A stretch of DNA of 64,000 nucleotides from Colwellia sp. TT2012 (GCF_001440345.1 NZ_LJYX01000017.1:372001-436000); one strand, 5' to 3'. Shown: positions 17,618 through 27,290, numbered from the stretch's first letter. Program-made: numbers and translations. The notes: generated by a model from the letters alone, not told the origin.

Positions 17618-18123
17618 AACAAAACCTCTCGAAAAATGCTTATTTACTAACCCTAGTTGAGAGGTTTATATTATTCAAATTTGAGCGACTGTCCTTATTA
17701 ATTCTTTTAATAACAAAACCTCTAGAAAAATGCTTATTTACTAACCCTAGTTGAGAGGTTTATATTATTCAAATTTGAGCGACTGTCCTTGTTAATTCTT
17801 TGTTAATTCTTTTCAAATTTGAGCGACTGTCCTTTTTAATTCATTGAGAGGTTTATATTATTCAAATTTGAGCGACTGTCCTTATTAATTCTTGTTATTC
17901 AAATTTGAGCGACTGTCCTTATTAATTCCTTTCTTGCATGAGCGACTGTCCTTATTAATTCTACTTTCTTGCAGTAGTCATAACAAAACCTCTAGAAAAA
18001 TGCTTATTTACTAACCCTAGTTGAGAGGTTTATATTATTCAAATTTGAGCGACTGTCCTTTTTAATTCACTTTGAGCGACTGTCCTTGTAAATTCTTTTG
18101 AGCGACTGTCCTTATTAATTCTA
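17618..18123. repeat. Array of RAYT right ends (nine copies)
   Basis: Nine direct copies of gagcgactgtcctt, mostly followed by attaattc, at 17683, 17777, 17821, 17870, 17907, 17940, 18047, 18074 and 18100. Some units are long and include the aacctct...agaggtt upstream region, and one (from about 17963) even includes the first codons of the transposase gene. Spacing is irregular (26-107 bases), so this is not a CRISPR and not a simple tandem repeat. Confidence 0.88.
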
Positions 18124-18156
18124 ATAAATGGGGGTCAGACTCTGACCCCCATTTAT
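18124..18156. terminator. 15-bp perfect palindrome after the GGDEF gene (terminator or REP)
   Basis: Perfect inverted repeat ataaatgggggtcag / ctgacccccatttat with a 3-base loop, immediately downstream of the minus-strand diguanylate cyclase stop. There is no clear U-tract. The ggggtcag...ctgacccc core also occurs beside IS200-like genes in other bacteria, so it may be another REP type that serves as terminator. Confidence 0.6.
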
Positions 18157-18158
18157 CT

Positions 18159-20093
18159 CTAACCCGCCAGGATAATACAGTTTCTACCGTTATTTTTAGC
18201 TTGGTATAAAGCCATATCTGCTTCATGAAAAATCTGATTAAAGTTGGGTTGATTTTGTGCTAGCTGTGAAATGCCAAAACTTGCAGAGGTATTAACTATC
18301 TCATCACCTAAGGTAATATCTGCTTTCTCAATGCCTTGGCGTATGCGCTCAGCGATATCGTAGGCTTGTTTTGAAGAGGTACTAGGTAGTATGACTAAGA
18401 ACTCTTCACCGCCAATACGGCCTAAAATATCATTACTCCTCACATATTCGTTAGCAATGTTGGCAATACTCTTTAAGGCAATGTCCCCACCGGTATGGCC
18501 GTAGGCATCATTAATCTTTTTAAAATGATCAATGTCGAAAATTATAATGGCAAAGTTTTGTTGGTATTTCTTCGCTTGCGCCAACATGTTTTCAGCATAA
18601 ATAAAAGTGTAACGACGGTTAGCAAGCTCAGTTAAAACATCGGTATTGGCTAACTTATGCAATATCTTGCTATTTTTACGTTGACGATAGATAAAAAACA
18701 TCAAACTAAGGGCAAAAATCGACACCGCAGAAATGAGTAAGGTTTGCAGTTTCTGCTGTTGTGCAGCACTTTCTAATTCGGCTTTATCAAGTTGCATGTC
18801 ACGCTCAAGTAATTGATTTTTTAACAATGCTTGGTCAGTATCAAACATGACTTTGTATCTAGAGCGGACTTTTTCTCGCTCGCTATTTTGATAGGACTTA
18901 AATAATTTTCGTGTCTCTTTTTGAAAGAAGTAAGCATTTTTAAAGTCTTCTTTATATACGGCAATATCAGCTTTGAAGTCGAGTAGTTGGATATGCCAAG
19001 AGATGACTTTTTCCTTATCTAGGTTAGCTAAAACCGCCTCGGCTTGTTTTATATTATCTTCGGCAAAGCTGATTTCTTTGTCGGCAAATGCTATTTGGGC
19101 GCTTAGTATTAAATCACTAAGTTGCGTGAAAGGGGTTATGCTACCTTGATGGTTTTTTTCATATAACTCAAAATAATGGCGTGCTTTATCGTTTTGTTTT
19201 TTCTTAAGGTAGGCGTTTGCTAAACCTAGATACGCCACATCAGCGAGGTTTTCTTTTTCAACCCGTTTGGATAAATCCAGTACTCTTTGATAGGTTGATA
19301 TTGCCTTGTCAAATTCTTTCATCGGCATGTAAATGTTAGCTAAGGTATTTTGCGCAAACAATTCGTCAAAATAATATTCATTAGCATGGAAATAGCGGAT
19401 CGCCTCATTTGCTAGCTGGACGGCTTTTTCATCATCATAAATATAGGAATAAGAGCGTGACATCTGAATATTTAAATAGGCTATATCTAATTCATCACCG
19501 AGTTCGTGGGTAAGCAGATAAGCTTGGTGATAATTTTTTAGCGCTTCAGTATCATTATGGTTGGCTGAATACGCACTGGCAATAGCGCTATAGCTCTCAG
19601 CTAACAGTTTTTTATCTTCTATATCTTCAGCATATTTTTTAGCTTGCCGATATAGTGTCATGGCTTGTTTGGATGTACCTTGAGCGTCGAGTACATCGGC
19701 ATGTGTTATCAGCAGTGTTATGCCATCCTTAGTCGATAAATTGGTTTTTAAACCATAAAACATATTAATATAATGTTGGCTTTCATCAAGCAAGCCTAAA
19801 TAATAATTGTATTCAGCAACTCTGGCATACAGTGCTGCTTTGCCGATGTTATCTAGTGGCTGTGTTGGCTTGTTAAGTAATGTCTTAGTGAATTCAAGCG
19901 CCAATCTAGGGTTTTTATCGTTGAGTTGGTCTAGCTTTTTCAGTGATTCTTGTAACCAAACAGGGTGTGGAGATAAAGCATAACTAACCGGGCTAAAGGC
20001 CATGATACAAATCAGTATAATCTTTTGCAGGTTAATTGACTGAAGCAAGTGATTTTTTTTAATCATATTGACTATAAAAATAATGCTGGTCAC
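18159..20093 (-). CDS. TPR-GGDEF diguanylate cyclase
   Basis: 644 aa. An N-terminal hydrophobic segment (~20-40) acts as signal sequence or anchor, TPR-like helices fill ~45-400, a charged helix precedes a membrane segment at ~450-472, and a GGDEF domain occupies ~485-640. The active site reads GGEEF (~563), a functional variant, and RSND lies exactly five residues upstream, matching the RxxD inhibitory I-site. It therefore should make cyclic di-GMP from GTP with product inhibition, under control of a periplasmic sensor. Start is GTG at 20093 with a modest SD; an ATG at 20066 is an alternative that begins nearer the hydrophobic segment. Stands alone. Confidence 0.88.
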   Translation of the reverse strand: MTSIIFIVNMIKKNHLLQSINLQKIILICIMAFSPVSYALSPHPVWLQESLKKLDQLNDKNPRLALEFTKTLLNKPTQPLDNIGKAALYARVAEYNYYLGLLDESQHYINMFYGLKTNLSTKDGITLLITHADVLDAQGTSKQAMTLYRQAKKYAEDIEDKKLLAESYSAIASAYSANHNDTEALKNYHQAYLLTHELGDELDIAYLNIQMSRSYSYIYDDEKAVQLANEAIRYFHANEYYFDELFAQNTLANIYMPMKEFDKAISTYQRVLDLSKRVEKENLADVAYLGLANAYLKKKQNDKARHYFELYEKNHQGSITPFTQLSDLILSAQIAFADKEISFAEDNIKQAEAVLANLDKEKVISWHIQLLDFKADIAVYKEDFKNAYFFQKETRKLFKSYQNSEREKVRSRYKVMFDTDQALLKNQLLERDMQLDKAELESAAQQQKLQTLLISAVSIFALSLMFFIYRQRKNSKILHKLANTDVLTELANRRYTFIYAENMLAQAKKYQQNFAIIIFDIDHFKKINDAYGHTGGDIALKSIANIANEYVRSNDILGRIGGEEFLVILPSTSSKQAYDIAERIRQGIEKADITLGDEIVNTSASFGISQLAQNQPNFNQIFHEADMALYQAKNNGRNCIILAG

Positions 20094-20466
20094 TGCTTAC
20101 CGCCTTTTTTATTAATACTTTGTTTTTATTATTTTACACTATTAACTATTGTAGTTGATTGTCGGTCAATCTCGTTGGAATTAGTTACTTTTAGTTAAGG
20201 TTTTTTATTACTCAGCGTTGAAAAAAGTAAAGAAGTTAACAAGTTAACAAGTTAACAAGTTAACTCGCTTATACCCCCCTAAAACAAAATAATAACATAA
20301 GTAAAATAGCCACTCAAAATAAGCTCAATTATTGCGAATAAAACCTGAGTTCGAACAGTGTTTACCAAATTTTCAAATAAATAGCAGAAATGCTATTTTT
20401 TAGACATGACAAAAATATCAGGCTTGATGTGGTTTTATTAAATAAGAGGTGATTGGTGCTGAATCG
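20094..20466. repeat. Duplicated RAYT 3' flank
   Basis: No gene. From about 20225 there is a short tandem of gttaacaa, followed at ~20265 by the same left-end segment found before RAYT copy 3 (from 16441), which then runs without obvious interruption into the RAYT fragment. Confidence 0.75.
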
Positions 20467-20686
20467 TTACGCCAATAGTTTATCACAGAAAGTGACATTG
20501 GTTCGTCGCTTTAACCCTTGGTGTTCACAGTACTCGGTCAATACATCGCTATGTCCCACCGCGCCATGAAAGAGTTTTCTAAAACCTTTGCTTAGTGTCA
20601 GCCAGTTTTCAGGGCTTATATTAAGCCGAGTTAGCAAGGTTGGTTGATTTTCTTCAATGTAACCTGCTTTATCTTCACGAAGACAA
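20467..20686 (-). pseudogene. RAYT fragment (last ~73 codons)
   Basis: Matches the 3' end of RAYT copy 3 (16643-16862) essentially base for base, including the stop codon. It breaks off at cacgaagacaa (20676-20686), after which the sequence switches to a segment identical to 6106-6130. No start codon or catalytic region remains. Confidence 0.9.
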
Positions 20687-20897
20687 TCACTTAATTGTTG
20701 TTCTTTGTCAATGAATGGTTAATTAAATCCCATATAAATCAAAGTTTAATAGCTTTTAGACAATGGATTCCCGATCAGTAACTTCGGGAATGACGAATAT
20801 ATTAAGAGGGCTGTCTGCTATTTTACTAATCAAAAAAACATTCTAATCAAAAAACTAAATTAATGATGAGATTAGCATTGTTATTCTCATCATTTTT
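20687..20897. repeat. HNH-fragment scrap plus REP unit C
   Basis: 20688-20712 is identical to 6106-6130 inside the HNH remnant. REP unit C follows at 20741-20795 (leader aaagtttaatag, palindrome attcccga(N8)ttcgggaat). No gene is seen up to the hydrolase stop at 20898. Confidence 0.75.
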
Positions 20898-21650
20898 TCA
20901 CTGCATAAACTCTGCAAGCGCCTGCTGGTAAGCTGAAAACTCGGCGATGTTATTATGACCTGCGCCAACAATAACCTTCAATTGAGGCTTTTTGGCAAAG
21001 TAATTAGCTAAGTTATGCCCGTATTTAGGCGCAATCACCTCATCTTGCTCAGCAATAATAAGTAGACTATCGGCGTTAATATCTTCTACCTTACGCCATG
21101 ATTCAAATTTGTCTTTGAGCAAAAAGGATAAGGGAAACATCCAGTAAATGTCTTGGGCAACATTGAGAATACTGTCAAAAGGGGTGACTAAAATCATCTT
21201 TTTAATCGTTCTAACTGCACTTAGATTAACCGCAACACCAGAGCCTAAACTGCGCCCCATAACACTGATTGTTTGATAATCACTGGCTAGTTGGTCGTAT
21301 ATTGCTAGCGCATCTTGAGTCAGTGCTTGCTCACTCGGTGCTCCGGTACTGGCGCCATAGCCGCGATAATTAATCAGATAAACCGTGTGATGAGGAAATA
21401 GCTGACGAAATGACTCAATATTCGCGCTAACGTCTTCAGCATTACCGCCAAAATATAATAAGGCATGGCTTGTCTCTGGGTTTATCTGCCATGCTTGTAT
21501 GGTTTGTCCATTCACCTTAAAAGCAATATCGTCTTGCTGTGCTGTCGGACTATTTACCGGTGGAAAGTACAACATCTTGCGCTGAGCAAAATATAACAGC
21601 GTTACTGTTACCAAATAAGCGACCAGTAAAAACTTGCCAAAATCTAACAT
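20898..21650 (-). CDS. Alpha/beta hydrolase, membrane-anchored (BEM46/YfhR-like)
   Basis: 250 aa serine hydrolase. An N-terminal membrane helix (~5-22) precedes the fold. The oxyanion region LLYFGGNAEDV (~64-74), nucleophile elbow GRSLGSG with Ser134, an acidic residue in AEQDEVIAPKYG (~207) and the histidine in GAGHNNIAEF (~232) complete a catalytic triad. The family contains esterases and lipases of uncertain substrate; physiological role is unknown. SD AGAGAGGCG lies before the ATG. Confidence 0.85.
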   Translation of the reverse strand: MLDFGKFLLVAYLVTVTLLYFAQRKMLYFPPVNSPTAQQDDIAFKVNGQTIQAWQINPETSHALLYFGGNAEDVSANIESFRQLFPHHTVYLINYRGYGASTGAPSEQALTQDALAIYDQLASDYQTISVMGRSLGSGVAVNLSAVRTIKKMILVTPFDSILNVAQDIYWMFPLSFLLKDKFESWRKVEDINADSLLIIAEQDEVIAPKYGHNLANYFAKKPQLKVIVGAGHNNIAEFSAYQQALAEFMQ

Positions 21651-21728
21651 TAACGCCTCTCTATATTTAAAGTAAAATAGTGCAGATAAAGCTAGCAGCT
21701 TAACTTGAGTGCTAACGCTAAAAGAAGT

Positions 21729-23363
21729 TTAGCGCACGCCATGCATACCACGCTTTAACAGTGGCGATATCAATAAAACCACAACGCCGCTACCAAGACC
21801 AACCCACATTAAAAATTCAAACAGCTGGCTATAGATAACAACAGCATCACTCACACTAGCAACCTCTCCGCCTTGGGTATCAATGGCAGCCATTTTTCCT
21901 AAGCGCATCGCAAGGGTTTCAGACAGCGCCGTTGCTAAAAACCACACGCCCATGGAGAGCCCTACTACCCTATGTATGGCCAGCTTAGTTACCGCTGAAA
22001 GCCCTACCGGCGAAATACACAGTTCACCGGTAGTATGAATGAGATACGCCAGCACTAACCACCATAAGCTGATTTTTCCTGCCTCATTAGGAAATTGCGC
22101 GCCTAACACTAAGACAGCAAAACCTATGCCTGCCAGCATAATGCCAAGACCAAATTTAACAGCAATATTGGGGTTTAGCTGAAACTTTTCTAACCATACC
22201 CATAAGGCCGCAAAAGGTAAGGCTAACACAATGATAAAACCTGCATTGAGCGAGCCAAACTGTCCGGCTGATATTTCAATGCCAGCAATAGTTCTATCAA
22301 CTACCCTATCGGCATATAAGGTCATCGAGCCAGCGGCTTGCTCAAACAGCGCCCAAAAAACAATGGTAGAAGCAATTAAAACCATGAGTACCAGCATTTG
22401 TTGAAACTCTGCTCTGCTGCCTTTTAACAGCGCAAAAACGATTAGCCCGCCCCCGGCAACAATCAGTAAAATCTGCTGGGCAGCAAACACCACAGGCTCA
22501 TGTTGGATCATTAACCAAAACACCGACAAACTTAATATCGCTGTTAAATATATTAGGTATTCACGGCTGATCAAGCCCCACACTTTCTCGGCTAAAAGTT
22601 CAGCGTGTGGCGGCTCAGCCAAGCCACGTAAATATTTCAGTCCCTTAGTGAAAGTAACTAAGCCAAACAGCATGCCAATGCCAGCGGCGCCAAAGCCATA
22701 GTTCCAGCCGAACGTTTCTCCTAAGTAAACACAGATAATTGTCGCGGCAAAAGCGCCAAGGTTGATGCCCATATAAAAAATAGTAAAACCAGAGTCACGA
22801 CGGGGATCATCCTTACTGTATAATCGACCCACGATAGTGGAGATATTGGGTTTTAAAAAACCAACGCCAACCACAATAAACGATAGCGCCAGATAAAAAA
22901 CATTCAGCGCCGCTAGGTCTTGTACTTTAATCGTTTGAGTTAATTGCGTACCTGCACTGAGGACAGCGCCCGTATTAAGGGTAAGATCAGCCGTTAAAAT
23001 AGTTCCTGCCACATATTGCACCGCTTGGTGACCTTCTACTGCCATAAGGATATGGCCAATACTGAGTAAAATACCACCGAAGATCACCGACTTTTTCATA
23101 CCTAGGTAGCGATCGGCTAACATGCCACCGATAACAGGTAAGGTATAAACTAAACCCGCATAGGCGCCTAATACTGCCAATCCTTCTCCGTCTGAAAACA
23201 AATGGTATTTGGTCAAATATAACAGCAGCAAATACTTCATACCATAGAATGAAAATCGCTCCCATAATTCAGTGGCAAAACAAACATACAAGCCTTTGGG
23301 GTGACCAAATAATTCATCAGCACTTATCTGTTTATCCGTATCAGCGATGTCTGTTTTATTCAT
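21729..23363 (-). CDS. POT-family proton:oligopeptide symporter (second)
   Basis: 544 aa, about 14 membrane segments. Signatures LWERFSFYGMKY (~33-44) and FYMGINLGAF (~196-205) are seen. Longer than the carrier at 12529-14052 and only distantly similar, so the two are unlikely to be recent duplicates. Probably takes up di- or tripeptides with protons. Separated from the hydrolase by 78 bases in the same direction; co-transcription is possible. Confidence 0.92.
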   Translation of the reverse strand: MNKTDIADTDKQISADELFGHPKGLYVCFATELWERFSFYGMKYLLLLYLTKYHLFSDGEGLAVLGAYAGLVYTLPVIGGMLADRYLGMKKSVIFGGILLSIGHILMAVEGHQAVQYVAGTILTADLTLNTGAVLSAGTQLTQTIKVQDLAALNVFYLALSFIVVGVGFLKPNISTIVGRLYSKDDPRRDSGFTIFYMGINLGAFAATIICVYLGETFGWNYGFGAAGIGMLFGLVTFTKGLKYLRGLAEPPHAELLAEKVWGLISREYLIYLTAILSLSVFWLMIQHEPVVFAAQQILLIVAGGGLIVFALLKGSRAEFQQMLVLMVLIASTIVFWALFEQAAGSMTLYADRVVDRTIAGIEISAGQFGSLNAGFIIVLALPFAALWVWLEKFQLNPNIAVKFGLGIMLAGIGFAVLVLGAQFPNEAGKISLWWLVLAYLIHTTGELCISPVGLSAVTKLAIHRVVGLSMGVWFLATALSETLAMRLGKMAAIDTQGGEVASVSDAVVIYSQLFEFLMWVGLGSGVVVLLISPLLKRGMHGVR

Positions 23364-23890
23364 ATATAGCCTGTAATTCGACCAAGAAAACCATAGAAGA
23401 AGTATAGGGTGAGTATTACCGTTACGCTAAGCAGGCTTGTTATTTGTTTAATTCATTGACGGAAGTACGAGGAATAACCGATAGGTGGATGGTGGAATAT
23501 AATCAAAGTTTAATGGCTATTAGACCATGGATTTCCGACCAGTAACTTCGGAAATGACAGAGGGTCTAACTTCGGAATTGATGAGGACGGAACTCCGGAA
23601 ATGACTGCGGCTAAACCAAGGGGGTGAAGAGGATGGGAATTTGTGGGTGACAAGTTTGGGGTGAAATAGTGAACATCAATACTTTAACAACAAAACTAGA
23701 GCCAAGGTATGGATAAGTATTATTAGAGCCGACTAAACTGCCTTATGATGGTTGGTAAACCATGGTAAGTGATTGTTAATTATTTAAATATAACTTAAGA
23801 TACGATGATTTTTTATTTGGCCTAAGTTATAGAATATTACTTTATCCAAAGATGACTGAAATGGATTCATATTAAAAGGGAATAGTGTAA
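23364..23890. repeat. Intergenic region with REP unit D and hairpin relict
   Basis: No gene. REP unit D is at 23505-23559 (tttccga(N8)ttcggaaa) followed by two decayed half-units to ~23605. A hairpin relict at 23672-23719 shares aacaaaactagagccaag with the element at 31914-31959. Confidence 0.65.
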
Positions 23891-25606
23891 ATGACAGTTG
23901 TTATTGACAAAAGTGAACAAAATACCATAAGTAAAAAAAATATAAAACCGCTATTATTGTTAACCATAGCACTGCCGTTAGTTATGCTCACTGGCTGTGG
24001 TGGCTCTGGCGGAACAGTGCCCGTGACTAAAACAGTCACTGAGCCTACTTGGCAGCAAGATCAATTTCAACCATCAAGTAACTTTGTAGCTCAATGTAAA
24101 GATCCCCGCGTTGGCAGCAGCCCTATTACTCATATCACTTATCCAGATAAATCAGGCAGTGAGCTACTGGAAAAACAGTGGCAACGTGCCTTTACTCATG
24201 AGACTTACCTTTGGTACAAAGACGTTATTGATAAAGATCCAAAAAACTTTAATTTAATCGATTATTTCGACCAACTTAAAACAACAGCAGTAACAGATTC
24301 TGGCGCTCCGAAAGATAAGTTTCATTGGATGGAGCCGACAAGTAATTTTGAAGAGCACACTCAATTAGGCGTCAGCTATGGTTACGGTATTGACTATGAT
24401 CAACAAAGCAGTATTGCTCCACCGAGAAGTTGGCAGGTAAAAAATGTCACGCCAAATACGCAAGCAATGATGGCGGGCGTTTCTCGTGGTTCGAAGCTGC
24501 TGGAAATTGATGGTGTTGATTTTGTTAATAGCACGGCGCAAAGTGACATTAATATTATGGATAATGCCATATATAGTAGCAACGAAGGCGAAAGTCATAC
24601 CTTTAAGTTTATTGATATTAATAATGAAGAATATCAAGTAACGTTGCAAACTGCCGCCATTACAGCAGTACCGTTACAGTTAGCTAAAACAATAGCTACT
24701 CCACAGGGAAAAGTCGGCTATCTATTATTAAATTCTTTTAGTATTTCTACGGTTGAAAAAGATCTCTTTGATCAATTTACGCTTTTTTCGGCAAATCAAA
24801 TTACTGATTTAGTGGTTGATTTACGTTATAACGGTGGTGGTTTTTTAGCGCTGTCGTCGCAATTGGCTTATATGGTTGCCGGTAAAGATGTTACCGAAGG
24901 TAAGCTATACGAAAAAATTGTTTACAACGATAAAACAGCCAGTACCGAAACACCGTTTCTTGATGTGACCATTGATTTAGGACGTTTAATTGGTGGCGAC
25001 TCAATTATTCAAGCGGATCAACCACTACCAACCTTAGATTTAGCTCGAGTTTATGTGCTTACTACCGGCTCTTCCTGCTCAGCGAGTGAATCATTTATCA
25101 ATTCGTTAATTGGTGTAGGCATAGAAGTTATTCAAATTGGTGAAACAACCTGCGGAAAACCATACGGATTTTTTATTCAAGATAATTGTGGTTCTACGTA
25201 TTTCACGGTGCAGTTTAAAGGAGAAAATGATGCAGGTTTTGGTGATTATGCCGATGGTTTAGTACCCGCTAAGTTGCCGGAAGCAGGTAAGTTAGATCAA
25301 GTACAAGGTTGTCCTATTAAGGAGGATTATTTGCACTCTTTGGGTGACGAACAAGAATTATTACTCGCTAGTGCGCTTTATTATCAAACACATAATACTT
25401 GTCCTGTGATGGTCGAACAACCTGTTAAGTTAAGCGGTAAATTGATTAGTAGTTTTAGTTCGCCGAAATCAGTGTTATCTCAACCAAGCAATTCGGTTGA
25501 ATATTTTGGCGCTAAGCTTAATACTCGCACGCCACTACAAGATGCTATTATTGATGATATTTATTTTGATAAATTCCGCCATGTCAGAGCAGGTAAAACT
25601 CAATGA
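23891..25606 (+). CDS. S41-family (C-terminal processing type) peptidase, lipoprotein
   Basis: 571 aa. The signal peptide ends in a lipobox (MLTGC, Cys36), so it is probably a membrane-anchored lipoprotein. A PDZ-like domain lies around 155-255 (NTQAMMAGVSRGSKLLEIDG). The S41 core includes VDLRYNGGG (~309-317), the serine block GSSCSASE (393-400) and the lysine in TCGKPYGF (Lys423), matching the Ser-Lys dyad. Several cysteines in the mature part suggest an oxidising compartment. Its stop overlaps the start of a small lipoprotein gene by 4 bases (ATGA). Target proteins unknown. Confidence 0.87.
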   Translation: MTVVIDKSEQNTISKKNIKPLLLLTIALPLVMLTGCGGSGGTVPVTKTVTEPTWQQDQFQPSSNFVAQCKDPRVGSSPITHITYPDKSGSELLEKQWQRAFTHETYLWYKDVIDKDPKNFNLIDYFDQLKTTAVTDSGAPKDKFHWMEPTSNFEEHTQLGVSYGYGIDYDQQSSIAPPRSWQVKNVTPNTQAMMAGVSRGSKLLEIDGVDFVNSTAQSDINIMDNAIYSSNEGESHTFKFIDINNEEYQVTLQTAAITAVPLQLAKTIATPQGKVGYLLLNSFSISTVEKDLFDQFTLFSANQITDLVVDLRYNGGGFLALSSQLAYMVAGKDVTEGKLYEKIVYNDKTASTETPFLDVTIDLGRLIGGDSIIQADQPLPTLDLARVYVLTTGSSCSASESFINSLIGVGIEVIQIGETTCGKPYGFFIQDNCGSTYFTVQFKGENDAGFGDYADGLVPAKLPEAGKLDQVQGCPIKEDYLHSLGDEQELLLASALYYQTHNTCPVMVEQPVKLSGKLISSFSSPKSVLSQPSNSVEYFGAKLNTRTPLQDAIIDDIYFDKFRHVRAGKTQ

Positions 25607-25977
25607 TAATTAAACATCTTACTTTTGTCGCGCTGTCTTTAAGTCTTCTGTCAGCTTGTGCTCTGCAGGCTGATGAATCAGTTGCGGCATTACTGCCTGA
25701 TAACAGTAGTGAAGCCCGTGCTGAAATTGTTGCTGTCGTTAGTAATGCTTTGGCAGGCAATAAGGTACCAATAGCACAGGATGTCTTTCAACAGTCGAGT
25801 CGATTATTATTGACGACTCCGCCGGTGACATCACCACAGGGTGTAAAAGTTTATAGTAAGGAAATAAAACCGGCTTTAGTGTTTGAATTAAGAAAAAAAT
25901 CCGATACTTGTTTGCTTAAACGACTTGATACAGGTCAAGAGTGGCCATTAAAGACAAGGTCTTGCTTTAAACGATAA
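25603..25977 (+). CDS. Small putative lipoprotein, partner of the S41 peptidase
   Basis: 124 aa with signal peptide and lipobox LLSAC (Cys19). The rest has no motif that I recognise; two cysteines near the C-terminus (CLLKRLD...RSCFKR) could form a disulfide. It is translationally coupled to the upstream peptidase (4-base overlap) and followed by a terminator, so the two are likely to act together at the membrane. Confidence 0.75.
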   Translation: MIIKHLTFVALSLSLLSACALQADESVAALLPDNSSEARAEIVAVVSNALAGNKVPIAQDVFQQSSRLLLTTPPVTSPQGVKVYSKEIKPALVFELRKKSDTCLLKRLDTGQEWPLKTRSCFKR

Positions 25978-26004
25978 CGTTTAATAGCCGAATTTACATA
26001 GAGA

Positions 26005-26147
26005 GAAAAAGGTCGATTATTTCGACCTTTTTTAATTGTTCGGCTGAAGTCGGGAACAAACATACTTTCGGTGGCCAATTTAAGTTAAAGCCTTGTCGCT
26101 TTATAGCTTTGTTATTTTATTTAAAGCTTCCGCTATTTATTCACTGA
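26005..26147. repeat. Direct repeat, left copy (flanks EamA gene)
   Basis: About 143 bp, starting with the terminator hairpin and running to the last codons of the EamA gene. An imperfect copy in the same orientation lies at 27145-27290; both contain ggccaatttaagttaaagcc and cttgtcgctttatagctttg. Confidence 0.85.
26006..26033 (+). terminator. Rho-independent terminator of the S41 operon
   Basis: Stem aaaaaggtcga / ttcgacctttttt with a 4-base loop and a T-tract, 30 bases after the small lipoprotein gene. Confidence 0.85.
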
Positions 26148-27018
26148 CTTTAGACGCGTTTCTGCGCTTTTCTAACCATTGGTTCAGTAATAACGACAGC
26201 ACAATGAGTGAGCCACCAAAGAGTAATCGAGCAATATCTGCATCACGATTCCAAATCACTAAATTAACGATAATGCCCGCAGGGATCAGCAAGTTATTCA
26301 TAATAGCCAGTGCACCGACATTAACCAAGGTAGCGCCTTTGTTCCACGCAAAATAACCCACACCTGAGGCGATAATGCCCAAATAAACTAATATGCCCCA
26401 TTGCAACTCAGTGGTCGGTAGTTTAGTGGCATCACCAAAAATTAAATAACAAATGGCCGCCACACAAAACGCACCGATGAAAAACCAGGCAAATATTGCT
26501 TTTTGATTGATAGACTGTTTTAGCTGCTGAGTAGCCATTAAGCGTTTATAACAGACCTGCCCGGTAGCAAAACATAAATTAGCCGCTTGCACCAAGAGCA
26601 AACCCATAATGAAGTTAGCGTCTACGGTGTTAAAACGAATGGCAATAGCACCCGAGGTGGCCAGTAATGCGGTTAACATAAAATTGAGGTGAAATTTTCG
26701 CTCAAAAGCATCATTTAATAAGGTGATATAAATAGGGGTCATCACGGTAAATAATAAAACTTCAGGCACAGACAAATACAAAAATGACTGATAATAAAAA
26801 ACGTACATTAAGCCTAATTGAATTGCCCCTATGGCCATTAATTTAACGGCCGTTTGCCAGCTGATTTCATTTAATCGTAAAAAGGGTAAAAAGAGTAACA
26901 TAGCCAAACCAATACGCATTAATACCGAGAACCAAGCATCAACCTGCCCTGCTAAATACACGCCAATTAAACTAAATGAAAAAGCCCACAAGAGGGTAAC
27001 CGAAATAAGATATGACAT
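26137..27018 (-). CDS. EamA-family (DMT) transporter
   Basis: 293 aa, about ten membrane helices in two homologous halves, as usual for EamA drug/metabolite exporters (e.g. LMYVFYYQSFLYLSVPEVLLF in the first half and GVGYFAWNKGATLVN in the second). Substrate unknown. The gene lies between two ~143-bp direct repeats, and its 3' end reaches into one of them, which suggests arrival or retention through repeat recombination. Confidence 0.85.
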   Translation of the reverse strand: MSYLISVTLLWAFSFSLIGVYLAGQVDAWFSVLMRIGLAMLLFLPFLRLNEISWQTAVKLMAIGAIQLGLMYVFYYQSFLYLSVPEVLLFTVMTPIYITLLNDAFERKFHLNFMLTALLATSGAIAIRFNTVDANFIMGLLLVQAANLCFATGQVCYKRLMATQQLKQSINQKAIFAWFFIGAFCVAAICYLIFGDATKLPTTELQWGILVYLGIIASGVGYFAWNKGATLVNVGALAIMNNLLIPAGIIVNLVIWNRDADIARLLFGGSLIVLSLLLNQWLEKRRNASKVSE

Positions 27019-27144
27019 TAAAACCTAACTAGATTATTTTTTTACCATTGTAAACAACAATCAATCTCAAACGTAGTTATTTAACATTAACAATTATCAT
27101 CATCTACCTAGATAGGATGGCAAAATAGCAGAATTTAAATAGCA

Positions 27145-27290
27145 AGAAAAAGGTCCATGATTTCGACATTTTTTAATTGATAGGGTGAAATTGGGGACAA
27201 GCATGCTTTCTGTGGCCAATTTAAGTTAAAGCCTTGTCGCTTTATAGCTTTGTCGCTTTATTTAAGGCTTCAGCTATTTATTCATTGGAT
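27145..27290. repeat. Direct repeat, right copy (flanks EamA gene)
   Basis: Imperfect copy of 26005-26147. Its terminator part is degenerate (aaggtccatgatttcgacatt), so it would terminate poorly. The remaining gap 27019-27460 holds no gene that I can see. Confidence 0.85.

Noticed and set aside
17683-18113. Repeated gagcgactgtcctt units as a possible CRISPR array
   Set aside because: Spacing varies from 26 to 107 bases, the units are parts of the RAYT right end, the intervening DNA is itself repeated, and no cas genes are present.
18124-18156. Palindrome as an operator
   Set aside because: It lies directly after a stop codon, so terminator or REP is more likely than an operator.
12529-23363. 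The two POT transporters as a recent duplication driven by RAYT copies
   Set aside because: The proteins differ in length and over most of their sequence, so they are old paralogues, and RAYTs do not carry cargo of this size.
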